Part shown: positions 56,500 to 64,000 of the stretch, one piece after another
Position numbering within the stretch: position 1 is the first letter of the stretch
How the letters are laid out: every line of letters begins with the position of its first letter
From: Snodgrassella alvi SCGC AB-598-O02
GTDB taxonomy: Bacteria > Pseudomonadota > Gammaproteobacteria > Burkholderiales > Neisseriaceae
Length of the DNA stretch: 64,000 bases
NCBI GenBank assembly: GCA_000725195.1
Contig: JAIL01000258.1
Span: 1-64,000 of the forward strand
Reading direction: 5' to 3'
Program-made: the position numbers and the translations under genes
Notes under the pieces: model-generated
Databases searched by the model: none
Told to the model about the DNA's origin: nothing
Seen by the model: the letters and a program-made list of their open reading frames with translations, nothing else

Positions 56500-57158
56500 G
56501 GTGCCTCTCCAAGTTGATAGCCCAGACCACGGCGAGTGCGAATAATTGTATTACTTATTTTTTTTCGTAAATGATGGACATGTACTTCTATTGCGTTGCT
56601 TTCAACTTCCTGTTGCCAATTATAAAGTTTGTCTTCAATCTGGGCTCGACTAAACACCTGTTGTGGATGGGTAATAAGTAGTTGTAACAGTATCCATTCT
56701 CGTGGGGTAAGGTTTAGATTCCGCCCGCATAGCTTTGCGGTACAGCTGGCTAAGTTCAGCATAAGCTGCCCAAATTTAATTTCACTCTGACTAAATCCCT
56801 GATTGCGGCGTATGAGAGCGTGCAATCGAGCAATGACCTCATCTAGCGCAAAAGGTTTGCATAAATAATCGTCCGCTCCGGCATTAAGTCCTGCTAATCG
56901 ATCTGGTAGAGCATCACGGGCGGTGAGGATCAGTACCGGTGTATGAATATTTTGTTGGCGCCAGTGAGCAAGTACTTGCATTCCATCAGTTTCTGGTAGA
57001 CTTAAATCCAGTATAACTGCATCGTATGGTGCAGCAGTTATGGCTTTTTCTCCGGTTGTACCAGAAGAGAAAATATCACATGTCATCCCGTGTTCACTTA
57101 ATCCAGCATTAAGACCTTCCGCAATATAATGATCATCTTCCAGAATTAATATACGCAT
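56496..57158 (-). CDS. OmpR-family response regulator, PmrA/QseB-like
   Basis: A 220-aa regulator from ATG 57158. The receiver has the acidic pair (ILEDDHYIAEGL), phospho-Asp in AVILDLSLPETDGM, the switch Thr in LILTARDALPDRLAGLNAGADDYLCKPF and the conserved Lys. The C-terminal winged helix shows NLTPREWILLQLLITHPQQVFSRAQIEDKLY and EVHVHHLRKKI. It starts five bases after the VIT gene stop, so transporter, regulator and kinase are one operon. A PmrA-type box in the eptA promoter is its likely target. The longer open frame to 57341 runs over the VIT gene and is not used. Confidence 0.9.
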   Translation of the reverse strand: MRILILEDDHYIAEGLNAGLSEHGMTCDIFSSGTTGEKAITAAPYDAVILDLSLPETDGMQVLAHWRQQNIHTPVLILTARDALPDRLAGLNAGADDYLCKPFALDEVIARLHALIRRNQGFSQSEIKFGQLMLNLASCTAKLCGRNLNLTPREWILLQLLITHPQQVFSRAQIEDKLYNWQQEVESNAIEVHVHHLRKKISNTIIRTRRGLGYQLGEAP

Positions 57159-57163
57159 GTTTT

Positions 57164-57862
57164 TTAGATAATAATCCTCATAATACGTCCTATGATACTG
57201 GTAAATGCCAGAGCGAGGATACCTAAAATAACAATTCGAATAACGGCAGGGCGTTTTGGCGCTCCTCCGAGATGTGCAGACAGACAACCTAAAATGCTTA
57301 AACCAACGATGGTAGTGATAGCCAGAACAGCCATTAACCATAGAGTAGAGCTTAGTAACGATAATAAAACGGGCATAAGTGCACCGCAGCTAAATGCAAA
57401 AGCTGATGCTAATGCTGCTTGTATAGGATTTGCTTTACTAACTTCAGTGATGCCTATTTCTTCCCGGGCATGTGCTTCTAGGGCATTATGTTTTGTCATC
57501 GCTTCGGCAACTCGTTTTGCCAATGTTTCATCTAAACCGCGCTGACGATAAATATCAGTAAGTTCTTCCAGTTCAACTTCAGGATATTTTATGAGTGAAT
57601 CCATCTCTTTTCGCAAATCTGCTGCTTCGGTATCACGCTGACTGGAAACTGAAACGTATTCACCAGCTGCCATTGAGGCTGCTCCCGAAATCAAGGCTGC
57701 TATTCCAGTCAAAAGCAAAGTATGGTGATTCGGATCTGCTGCAGCCATCCCCATTAGCAGGCTCGCTGTAGAAATCAATCCATCATTTGCTCCTAAGACT
57801 CCGGCACGTAGCCAGTTATTACGATTGGAAAAATGCTTTTCAACGTGCCATGACTGACTCAT
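57164..57862 (-). CDS. VIT1/CCC1-family metal transporter
   Basis: The protein of about 232 aa has a near-perfect ribosome site (AGGAGGT) and starts at ATG 57862. It has four to five membrane segments and the VIT family block NWLRAGVLGANDGLISTASLLMGMAAAD, GAASMAAGEYVSVSSQRDTEAADL and SFGSGALMP-like SFAFSCGALMPVLLSLL. VIT proteins move Fe2+ or Mn2+ across membranes. Being the first gene of the operon that carries the two-component regulator suggests that metal status and envelope modification are linked here, which fits PmrB-type Fe3+ sensing but is inference. Confidence 0.87.
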   Translation of the reverse strand: MSQSWHVEKHFSNRNNWLRAGVLGANDGLISTASLLMGMAAADPNHHTLLLTGIAALISGAASMAAGEYVSVSSQRDTEAADLRKEMDSLIKYPEVELEELTDIYRQRGLDETLAKRVAEAMTKHNALEAHAREEIGITEVSKANPIQAALASAFAFSCGALMPVLLSLLSSTLWLMAVLAITTIVGLSILGCLSAHLGGAPKRPAVIRIVILGILALAFTSIIGRIMRIII

Positions 57863-57948
57863 ATGTACCTCCTGCAAAATTTTGATATTACTATCAAATT
57901 TAATATTTTCTGCTTTATTAAACGATGACAAAAGGATGCTTATGAGCG

Positions 57949-57981
57949 CTTAAGCTTATCTTAAGGTTAGCTGTTTACACT
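57949..57981 (+). promoter_or_regulatory. PmrA-type box and eptA promoter
   Basis: CTTAAG (57949-57954), five bases, CTTAAG (57960-57965) is a perfect match to the enterobacterial PmrA box YTTAAK-N5-YTTAAK. The candidate -10 TACACT lies at 57976-57981, ten bases after the box, so the box covers the -35 position as in PmrA-activated promoters. The eptA start follows 28 bases later. CTTAAG is its own reverse complement, so the box reads the same towards the divergent VIT operon and could also control it. Confidence 0.8.
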
Positions 57982-58009
57982 GTGCTGCATTTAGTTAAAA
58001 AGGGACATT

Positions 58010-59656
58010 ATGCAGAAAAAGTGTATTTTACGCCGTGACCAAGCTGTGTTTATGCTGAGCTGCTATATGGTGGTGGTATTTAACCTTGGGTTTTGGCTTT
58101 ATTTGTTACAGCATGTAATTTTTAGAAATAATGTGATTTTGTGGCTCAGTATGCCGATTTTCATGCTAGCTGCTATTAATTTTTTCATGCAGTTGTTTTT
58201 CTGGCCATATTTACATCGCTTTTTTGTACCATTATTTTTAATTATAGGCTCGGCGGTAAGCTATGCAACAATGACGCAAAGTATCTATTTTGATGCCAAT
58301 ATGGTGCAAAATATTATACAAACCAACCCCGATGAAGCGATGGCATGGTTAACCCCCCGTTTCTGGGTATGGTTGGCAATTACGGGCATATTTCCGGCAC
58401 AATGGTATTGCTGGGGTGTTACCGTTAAATTTGCAAAACACTGGCACCAAGAGTTGATTGGCTATCTTTTAAATACCGCTATATCAATTATCATCATTAC
58501 CGTCATTTTTATGACCGCTTATAGTAGTTATATTTCCTTTTTTCGTAATAACAAAGCAGTTAATCATCTAATTGTGCCGACTAATATTATTGGCTCAGTG
58601 GTTAAAACCGTTTATAACGCTTATGATTCCAATCAGCCATTACAGCGGATTGGTTTGGATGCTACCCATCAGGTACAAATGCATAAACGTTTACTGGTTG
58701 TTGTTGTAGGAGAAACCACGCGTGCACAAAACTGGGGTTTGAACGGATATATACGTCAAACCACGCCTGAGCTGGCCAAAATCAATAAAAATCTAATTAA
58801 TTTCCCTCATGTAAGTTCTTGTGGTACGGCTACCGCTGTATCCTTGCCTTGCCTGTTTTCAAATATGCCTCGCCAGTATTATAAAAGTAATTTAGCGAAG
58901 CATCAGGAGGGTTTATTGGATGTTTTACAACGTGCTGGTGTAAATGTATCTTGGCGAGATAATGATGGTGGTTGTAAAGGTGTCTGTGATCGCATCGAAT
59001 ATCTGGAAGTTAAGGATTGGGCACCGCAGATAAAGTGCACAGGTGATGGCTGTCTCGATGAAAGTTTATTAGTGAATTTGCGTAATGTAATAGCCAATTT
59101 ATCTGATGACTCAGTCTTATTTTTACATACCATTGGCAGTCATGGTCCAACTTATTACCAACGTTATTCAGAACAATTTAAACAATTTACGCCCACCTGT
59201 GATACTAATCAGATTCAGCAATGTAGTAACGAACAATTGCTTAATACTTATGATAATACGATTTTATACACCGATCATGTACTTGGACAACTTATACGAC
59301 TATTACAAGAAGATGAGAGTTTATCAAGTGCCATGTGGTATTTCTCCGATCATGGCGAATCTTTGGGAGAAAAAGGCATATATTTACATGCTACGCCATA
59401 TACTATCGCACCTGCAGAACAAACACAGATTCCGATGGTATTTTGGGCTAATGATAACTTTATTCGAACGACTAATTTAAATATAGATTGTTTATCTCAG
59501 CAGGCTCAGCAAAAATCTTTTTCACATGATTATATTTTTCATTCGATTCTATCATTAATGGAGGTGACAACCAGTGAATATCAATCACAACTTGATATAT
59601 TTGCTCCTTGCCGTAACAAGCCGACTGAATCTGGAAATAAAATAGCTAGCAATTAA
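58010..59656 (+). CDS. eptA: lipid A phosphoethanolamine transferase
   Basis: The 548-aa enzyme adds phosphoethanolamine to lipid A (neisserial LptA/EptA), which lowers the negative charge of the outer membrane and raises resistance to polymyxin and host peptides. Five N-terminal membrane segments are followed by a sulfatase-like catalytic domain: VVVGETTRAQNWGLNGY (Thr nucleophile, about residue 240), VSSCGTATAVSLPCLFSNM, LHTIGSHGPTYYQRY and WYFSDHGESLGEKGIYLHATPY with the metal Asp-His. Many cysteines in the soluble domain form the known disulfides. The likely regulator is the divergent PmrA-like protein. Confidence 0.93.
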   Translation: MQKKCILRRDQAVFMLSCYMVVVFNLGFWLYLLQHVIFRNNVILWLSMPIFMLAAINFFMQLFFWPYLHRFFVPLFLIIGSAVSYATMTQSIYFDANMVQNIIQTNPDEAMAWLTPRFWVWLAITGIFPAQWYCWGVTVKFAKHWHQELIGYLLNTAISIIIITVIFMTAYSSYISFFRNNKAVNHLIVPTNIIGSVVKTVYNAYDSNQPLQRIGLDATHQVQMHKRLLVVVVGETTRAQNWGLNGYIRQTTPELAKINKNLINFPHVSSCGTATAVSLPCLFSNMPRQYYKSNLAKHQEGLLDVLQRAGVNVSWRDNDGGCKGVCDRIEYLEVKDWAPQIKCTGDGCLDESLLVNLRNVIANLSDDSVLFLHTIGSHGPTYYQRYSEQFKQFTPTCDTNQIQQCSNEQLLNTYDNTILYTDHVLGQLIRLLQEDESLSSAMWYFSDHGESLGEKGIYLHATPYTIAPAEQTQIPMVFWANDNFIRTTNLNIDCLSQQAQQKSFSHDYIFHSILSLMEVTTSEYQSQLDIFAPCRNKPTESGNKIASN

Positions 59657-60595
59657 GAAACTATTGAACTTTTAAGTCTTACTTCGATAAATTAGTGACA
59701 AATAGATATTAATTATTGCAATCATTACTATCAATTTATACAGATAGTATTTATGAAAATTTTTTCTTTAGTATGACCTAGCGAAGGTATTACTAGGCAA
59801 ACAAATTTTAAATGATAATGGTAAATGATTATGAATATACTGCTTTTAATAAATTTCCTAATCATGTCCTCTTTATTTCATGTCATATTTCGATAATATG
59901 TTAAAAATTGATTAATCGAAATAAGCATTAGACTAAATGTAAAGAAGGAATTTTTTATTAGTAAATTCGAAAATACTAAGTAATTTAATTTAGAATTTTT
60001 GTATTACTGGTACTGATGTAGAAAACAGTTTTAAATTTTTTAGCTAGCTTTCAAACTGATTCAATTAATTTAAAAGCAAATGCAAAAAGAACAGAACCGC
60101 CATTACGGATTTCACAAAGCAAAATTTCAAATTAAGATCAAGGTCAACCTGACCAAAAAAGATTTAATGTATATAGAATTTAATTTTAATTAAGGAGATG
60201 TTACTATGGTACATACTGCCATGCAACCCATTAGTAGGACAATTTGTCGATATTCTAGATAGAATTTGGCAATGAAAGAATCGTTATGTTTTAGTAACAG
60301 TAATCATTTTATATTTGATTCGATAAAGAACAAGCCAATAACGCTACATTTTTTTTGAAAAATCCCATCAATACAAAATTTTTGGCAGAATATAAATCTT
60401 TTTTTGGACTATACGTTAAAAGTCTGGTTAAAGGATCTAGATCAAAATTGAAAAGATAAAGTACCTAATAAAAATAATGATATATTTTATGATAGCTAGA
60501 TCATTTTACAGTAGCTAATGTAGAAAAGAAAACACGGCTTGTGCAATAAATAATAGTATTGGTGATTCCGTTAGATAAAACATTAAGGAGTTAAA
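59657..60595. other. long non-coding, apparently decayed region
   Basis: Over 900 bases with no intact gene. Traces of former genes remain: AAGGAG at 60192-60197 and ATG 60206 are well placed but the frame (MVHTAMQPISRTICRYSR) stops after 18 codons, and an earlier 37-codon frame at 60080-60193 (MQKEQNRHYGFHKAKFQ onward) has protein-like composition without a ribosome site. I cannot name the source. The base composition matches its surroundings. Confidence 0.45.
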
Positions 60596-61072
60596 ATGAA
60601 TATCAACAAGCTTATTAAAATAATCCTATGTAGTATCATGTTATTTAATGGTCAAGGAGTATTTGCTGATAACAAATTATTGAAAAATAATATTAAAAAT
60701 GAAATAAAGAAATATGGATTATTTATCGATAACTATAAAGAAAAGCCTTTTCAAATGACTTTCGATGCATCTAAAAGTCCTTTTCCTGTTACCCTTGGCC
60801 TTCAAGCTTCGTCAGCAAATAATTTTAAACAATGTCCAGGCGTGCTACAAGCTGCTCGAGAGCAAGAATTTGGTAAAATGAAAAAAATAGATACTTATAA
60901 TGAATATCCTATTTATCTTATTCCAGCCCCAAAAGACTCTAATCTTAGTGATGTACTTTTCAGCTATAAAAATAAAACTTGTTTAGGCATGTATGGATCT
61001 GCTGGCCAAAAACTCACTGTAGAAGATAAAGTTAGATTATCCATTTTAAAAGTTTTTATTAAATCTTTTTAA
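60596..61072 (+). CDS. exported protein of unknown function
   Basis: The 158-aa product has a signal peptide ending GVFADN (about residue 25) and a basic mature protein with two cysteines (FKQCPGVLQAA and KTCLGMYG) that may be disulfide-linked. AAGGAG is seven bases before the ATG, a strong site. No domain is recognised. It stands alone, at the edge of a decayed region, and could be an orphan immunity-like or envelope protein; nothing in the sequence decides this. Confidence 0.65.
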   Translation: MNINKLIKIILCSIMLFNGQGVFADNKLLKNNIKNEIKKYGLFIDNYKEKPFQMTFDASKSPFPVTLGLQASSANNFKQCPGVLQAAREQEFGKMKKIDTYNEYPIYLIPAPKDSNLSDVLFSYKNKTCLGMYGSAGQKLTVEDKVRLSILKVFIKSF

Positions 61073-61543
61073 GAGCATCTCTAATGCGAATCATAGATAG
61101 GTAAAAGCAAATTATTTTTTTTCAATTTTATTATCTAGAACTAGTAATGCTGTAAATTCCCATCATTAGTACACAAGCCAAGAAGAAAATCAAGGTAATG
61201 TTTCATGAATTTATATTCTATAGATGTCACATTATAAAAAGCTTCATACAGTCTTTTAATTGTACATATCTAATCATTCTTTCGTTCTTTTGCTTACTTG
61301 TTTCAAATTTTTAAAGATATGAAAATCTAATATCTTTATTCGAAAGATTTAAACAACTGTACTTTTTATAAAGTGGTTTAAAAGTCATCGTTACCACTTA
61401 TGTATTTATATAGTGATTTGCATTTAAAATGTATTAGATTAAAACGCACATCAGTTTTATTATTTTTCTGTGAAGATTGGGCGATGATCACGTAGCTGCC
61501 GTATAATCCTGTCTTTCTCAGATTGTTGTGAAAGTTTTAAAGC
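61073..61543. other. intergenic, AT-rich, no gene seen
   Basis: About 470 bases upstream of rdgC. I find no ORF with a ribosome site, and no repeat or hairpin of note. Confidence 0.45.
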
Positions 61544-62446
61544 ATGTGGTTTAAACAATTAACTATTTACCCGCTCAATAAAGATAAATTACCAGATTTA
61601 GAAATGCTTGCTAATAAATTGCAGGAAGCTGCTTTTAAGCCATGCATGGGGTTGGATTGGGATAGTGTAGGATTCAGTAGCCCAGTGTCGTTTAGCCCGG
61701 AAATGGTATTTCCGGCACAAAATACCTGGCGAATTGCATTGAAAAAAGAAGAAAAAGTACTACCAGCAGCAGTGGTACGTGATATTTTAGATGAAAAAAT
61801 AAATGAAATCAGAGAAATTGAAGGACGTAATGTTGGCCGTAAAGAAAAAAATGAATTAAAAGAAAATATTACTGATGATCTATTGCCACGTGCTTTTACC
61901 AAAAGCAGTAAAACTGAAGCTATTTTAGATAGTCAGTATGGGTTTTTGTTAATCAATCAGGCTAACAGTAATCGTGCCGAAATGTTATTAACTAAATTGC
62001 GTGATGCTTTAGGTGGACTTGAAGCCAAATTACCTCGAACTCAGCAGTCGCCTGGCAGCCTGATGACAGAATGGTTATTACAGGGTAGTGCAGCAGGGCA
62101 TTTTGAGTTAGATAGTGATTGTGAACTTAAGGGCTTAGGTGATGCAGCTCCGGTAGTCCGAATCAGCCATCAGGATTTAACTGCTGAAGAAGTTATTAAT
62201 CTGGTTAAAAACGGCAAAATTGTCACACAGCTTGGTTTATGCTGGCAAGATCGAGTACGCTTTGTTCTCACTCAGGATTTTACGCTAAAACGTATTCAGT
62301 TTTTGGATGTTATACAGGAAGAGGCCGCTGGACAGGGTGACGATATGCAAAGTATTACTTTTGCATCACAGATATTGATGGCTGAGGCATTAGGTGAATT
62401 ATTGTCAGAGCTCGTTCATCATTTGGGTGGTTGGCTCCCGGAATAA
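61544..62446 (+). CDS. rdgC: recombination-associated protein RdgC
   Basis: The 300-aa protein forms a ring around DNA and restrains RecA; in Neisseria it takes part in pilin antigenic variation. The start MWFKQLTIYPLN, the block VGFSSPVSFSPEM, DLLPRAFTKSSKTEAILDSQYGFLLINQA and CELKGLGDAAPVVRISHQDLTAEEVI are characteristic. The length is normal. dcd follows after 73 bases. Confidence 0.95.
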   Translation: MWFKQLTIYPLNKDKLPDLEMLANKLQEAAFKPCMGLDWDSVGFSSPVSFSPEMVFPAQNTWRIALKKEEKVLPAAVVRDILDEKINEIREIEGRNVGRKEKNELKENITDDLLPRAFTKSSKTEAILDSQYGFLLINQANSNRAEMLLTKLRDALGGLEAKLPRTQQSPGSLMTEWLLQGSAAGHFELDSDCELKGLGDAAPVVRISHQDLTAEEVINLVKNGKIVTQLGLCWQDRVRFVLTQDFTLKRIQFLDVIQEEAAGQGDDMQSITFASQILMAEALGELLSELVHHLGGWLPE

Positions 62447-62519
62447 TACAACAAAAAGGTTAAATTGGCGCATGGTATCGGCTACGGTATAATGCGCTAA
62501 ATTTATTAAAGGTAATGTG

Positions 62520-63086
62520 ATGAGTATTAAGTCGGACAAATGGATACGCCGCATGAGCGAGCAACACGGCATGATTGAACCGTTCGAACCTGATCAGATA
62601 AAGCAGTTAAACGGTGAAAAAATTATATCTTATGGTACTTCCAGTTATGGATATGACATTCGCTGTGCCCGTGAATTCAAAATTTTTACAAATATCAACA
62701 GCACCATTGTTGATCCTAAGAATTTTGATACACGCAATTTTGTTACCGTTGAAGACGATTTCTGCATTATCCCGCCCAACTCGTTTGCTCTTGCCCGCAC
62801 GGTAGAATATTTTCGTATCCCACGCAATGTATTAACGGTATGTTTGGGAAAATCGACTTATGCTCGGTGTGGTATTATTGTGAATGTTACGCCGTTTGAG
62901 CCGGAATGGGAAGGCTACGTGACGCTGGAGTTTTCTAATACGACACCTTTGCCGGCTAAAATTTATGCTAATGAAGGTGTTGCACAGGTCTTATTTTTTG
63001 AAAGCGACGAAGAGTGCGCTACTTCATATAAAGACAGGTCAGGCAAATACATGGGGCAAACCGGAGTGACTTTACCAAAAGCTTAA
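62520..63086 (+). CDS. dcd: dCTP deaminase
   Basis: A protein of about 188 aa that converts dCTP to dUTP for dTMP synthesis. Family blocks are [90 protein letters not shown] (with the catalytic Glu) and [15 protein letters not shown] precedes ATG 62520, which is preferred over GTG 62517. A strong terminator follows. Confidence 0.96.
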   Translation: MSIKSDKWIRRMSEQHGMIEPFEPDQIKQLNGEKIISYGTSSYGYDIRCAREFKIFTNINSTIVDPKNFDTRNFVTVEDDFCIIPPNSFALARTVEYFRIPRNVLTVCLGKSTYARCGIIVNVTPFEPEWEGYVTLEFSNTTPLPAKIYANEGVAQVLFFESDEECATSYKDRSGKYMGQTGVTLPKA

Positions 63087-63103
63087 ATTAGTTAAAATCA
63101 CTG

Positions 63104-63128
63104 AAGGACGCTAAGGCGTCCTTTTTTC
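63104..63128 (+). terminator. intrinsic terminator of dcd
   Basis: AGGACGC (63105-63111) pairs with GCGTCCT (63116-63122) around a four-base loop and is followed by six Ts. It lies about 18 bases past the dcd stop. Confidence 0.92.
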
Positions 63129-63240
63129 ATAAAAAGATTTAGTTCTAATAATAGTCAAAGTTTAAATCATCTAGAGGAGAAAATAAAATATTTACCTCAA
63201 CATTAATAAAATATATACAAAGACAATTATTTAATTACAT

Positions 63241-64000
63241 TTAAATCCGGCGTTGTAATCTGGCGGCTAAAATTATGCTGGCTGCTAATTCCTCAATTGA
63301 TTTATGAGTAGTATTAGTATACGGAATATTAAAACGACGGTACATATCTTCAGCAGTTAAGATTTCATGTCGGCAGTTATCTTTGCTTGCATAGCGGGAA
63401 TCAGGACGTCGTTCTGAACGAATATGGTGTAATCGATCGGCATCGATGGTCAGTCCGTAAAGTTTTTGCCGAAATGGTTTAACCATACGGGGTAGTTCAC
63501 TACTTTCCAAATCCTCAGGAATAAGGGGGTAATTAGCAGCGCGAATACCATATTGGAGAGCCAGATATAAACAAGTCGGCGTTTTTCCACTGCGGGAAAC
63601 ACCCATTAATATCACATCCGCATGTTGAAGTTCACGATCTGTAATCCCATCATCGTTATTGAGTGCAAAATTAATGGCATCCATTCTTTTATCATATTTT
63701 TCCGTATCATACATACCATGAGTGCGACCGATTGAATGGTTAGCTTTTGTGCCCAGTTCTTCTTCTAATTCGCCTATAAAAGCGTCATAAAAACTCATAT
63801 GTAAACCAGCACTGGTTTTAATTTGTTCGCGAATATTTTCATCGACAATACTGGAAAAAACCAGTGGACGTACGTCACTTTGTTGCGCGGATCGATTAAT
63901 TAAAGCAACAACTTCTTCTGCTTTGGTTTTGGTATCGACAAATGGATAAGTAGCTCTTTTAAAGTCGATATTATCAAACTGATTTAATAGAGCTAATCCC
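63241..64000 (-). CDS. ppsR: PEP synthase regulatory protein (PSRP), partial
   Basis: The frame runs off the right end, so the start is missing. The visible part of about 252 residues includes FDNIDFKRATYPFVDTKTKA, LVFSSIVDENIREQI, MSFYDAFIGELEEELG, ANHSIGRTHGMYD and the P-loop-like VILMGVSRSGKTPTCLYLALQYG, then AANYPLIPEDLESSELPRMV. This is the DUF299/PpsR family: an ADP-dependent kinase and Pi-dependent phosphorylase that switches phosphoenolpyruvate synthase off and on. An internal ATG at 63798 is not the true start because the conserved N-terminal half lies upstream of it. Confidence 0.94.
   Translation of the reverse strand, partial: GLALLNQFDNIDFKRATYPFVDTKTKAEEVVALINRSAQQSDVRPLVFSSIVDENIREQIKTSAGLHMSFYDAFIGELEEELGTKANHSIGRTHGMYDTEKYDKRMDAINFALNNDDGITDRELQHADVILMGVSRSGKTPTCLYLALQYGIRAANYPLIPEDLESSELPRMVKPFRQKLYGLTIDADRLHHIRSERRPDSRYASKDNCRHEILTAEDMYRRFNIPYTNTTHKSIEELAASIILAARLQRRI

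Noticed and set aside
60080..60193. 37-codon frame beginning MQKEQNRHYGFHKAKFQ
   Set aside because: The composition looks protein-like but there is no ribosome site and no family match, so it is mentioned only as a possible remnant.

Overview
The window looks like a chromosomal segment of an AT-rich betaproteobacterium of the Neisseriaceae, most like a gut symbiont of the Snodgrassella type. This is inferred from RibF, NlaA-like PlsC, RdgC, EptA, an iscR-led isc cluster, a type IV pilin-like gene, and short words resembling Neisseriaceae DNA-uptake sequences inside terminator hairpins. No rRNA, phage, insertion sequence or CRISPR array was seen. One tRNA gene is present.

Layout. (1) 1-8.6 kb is accessory and repeat-rich: a CinA-like protein, four tandem META-domain envelope proteins, a decayed copy of a neighbouring secreted-protein gene, a pilin-like gene, an orphan methionine-binding lipoprotein (metQ) with a 55-bp inverted copy of part of itself at the window edge, and a TrhA/hemolysin III membrane protein. 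(2) 9-23 kb is housekeeping on the plus strand: glyQS, a small conserved protein, gmhB, plsC, a YgjP-type peptidase, ribF, ileS, lspA, ispH and a FetAB-type exporter. An orphan amino-acid ABC permease lies on the other strand. (3) 23.3-30.2 kb is a complete iron-sulfur cluster (isc) operon on the minus strand: iscR, iscS, iscU, a 68-aa Cys-pair protein, iscA, hscB, hscA, a GST, fdx and iscX. A near-consensus type-1 IscR operator overlaps the iscR promoter. (4) 31-34.6 kb holds serB, an OPT-family transporter, an atypical tRNA-Glu and a small ORF with an early in-frame stop.

(5) 35-54.4 kb is the most unusual part: a 19-kb minus-strand locus with three diverged 1,240-1,270-aa DUF4132 (MolR/YehI-like) proteins, then a MoxR-type AAA ATPase, a DUF5682 protein, a VWA protein and a SWIM zinc-finger protein. 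The last four match the Escherichia coli yehL-yehM-yehP-yehQ set in type and order. The genes are packed with ATGA-type overlaps. Between the DUF4132 copies lie fragments of a moxR gene and pieces resembling a DUF4132 N-terminus, which point to repeated duplication and decay. The function is unknown. The MoxR plus VWA plus third-partner layout recalls predicted NTP-dependent conflict or chaperone systems.

(6) 54.8-64 kb: small secreted proteins, a PmrAB-like two-component system in an operon with a VIT-family transporter, divergent from the lipid A phosphoethanolamine transferase gene eptA with a perfect PmrA-type box between them. A long decayed region follows, then rdgC, dcd and the partial gene for the PEP synthase regulatory protein.
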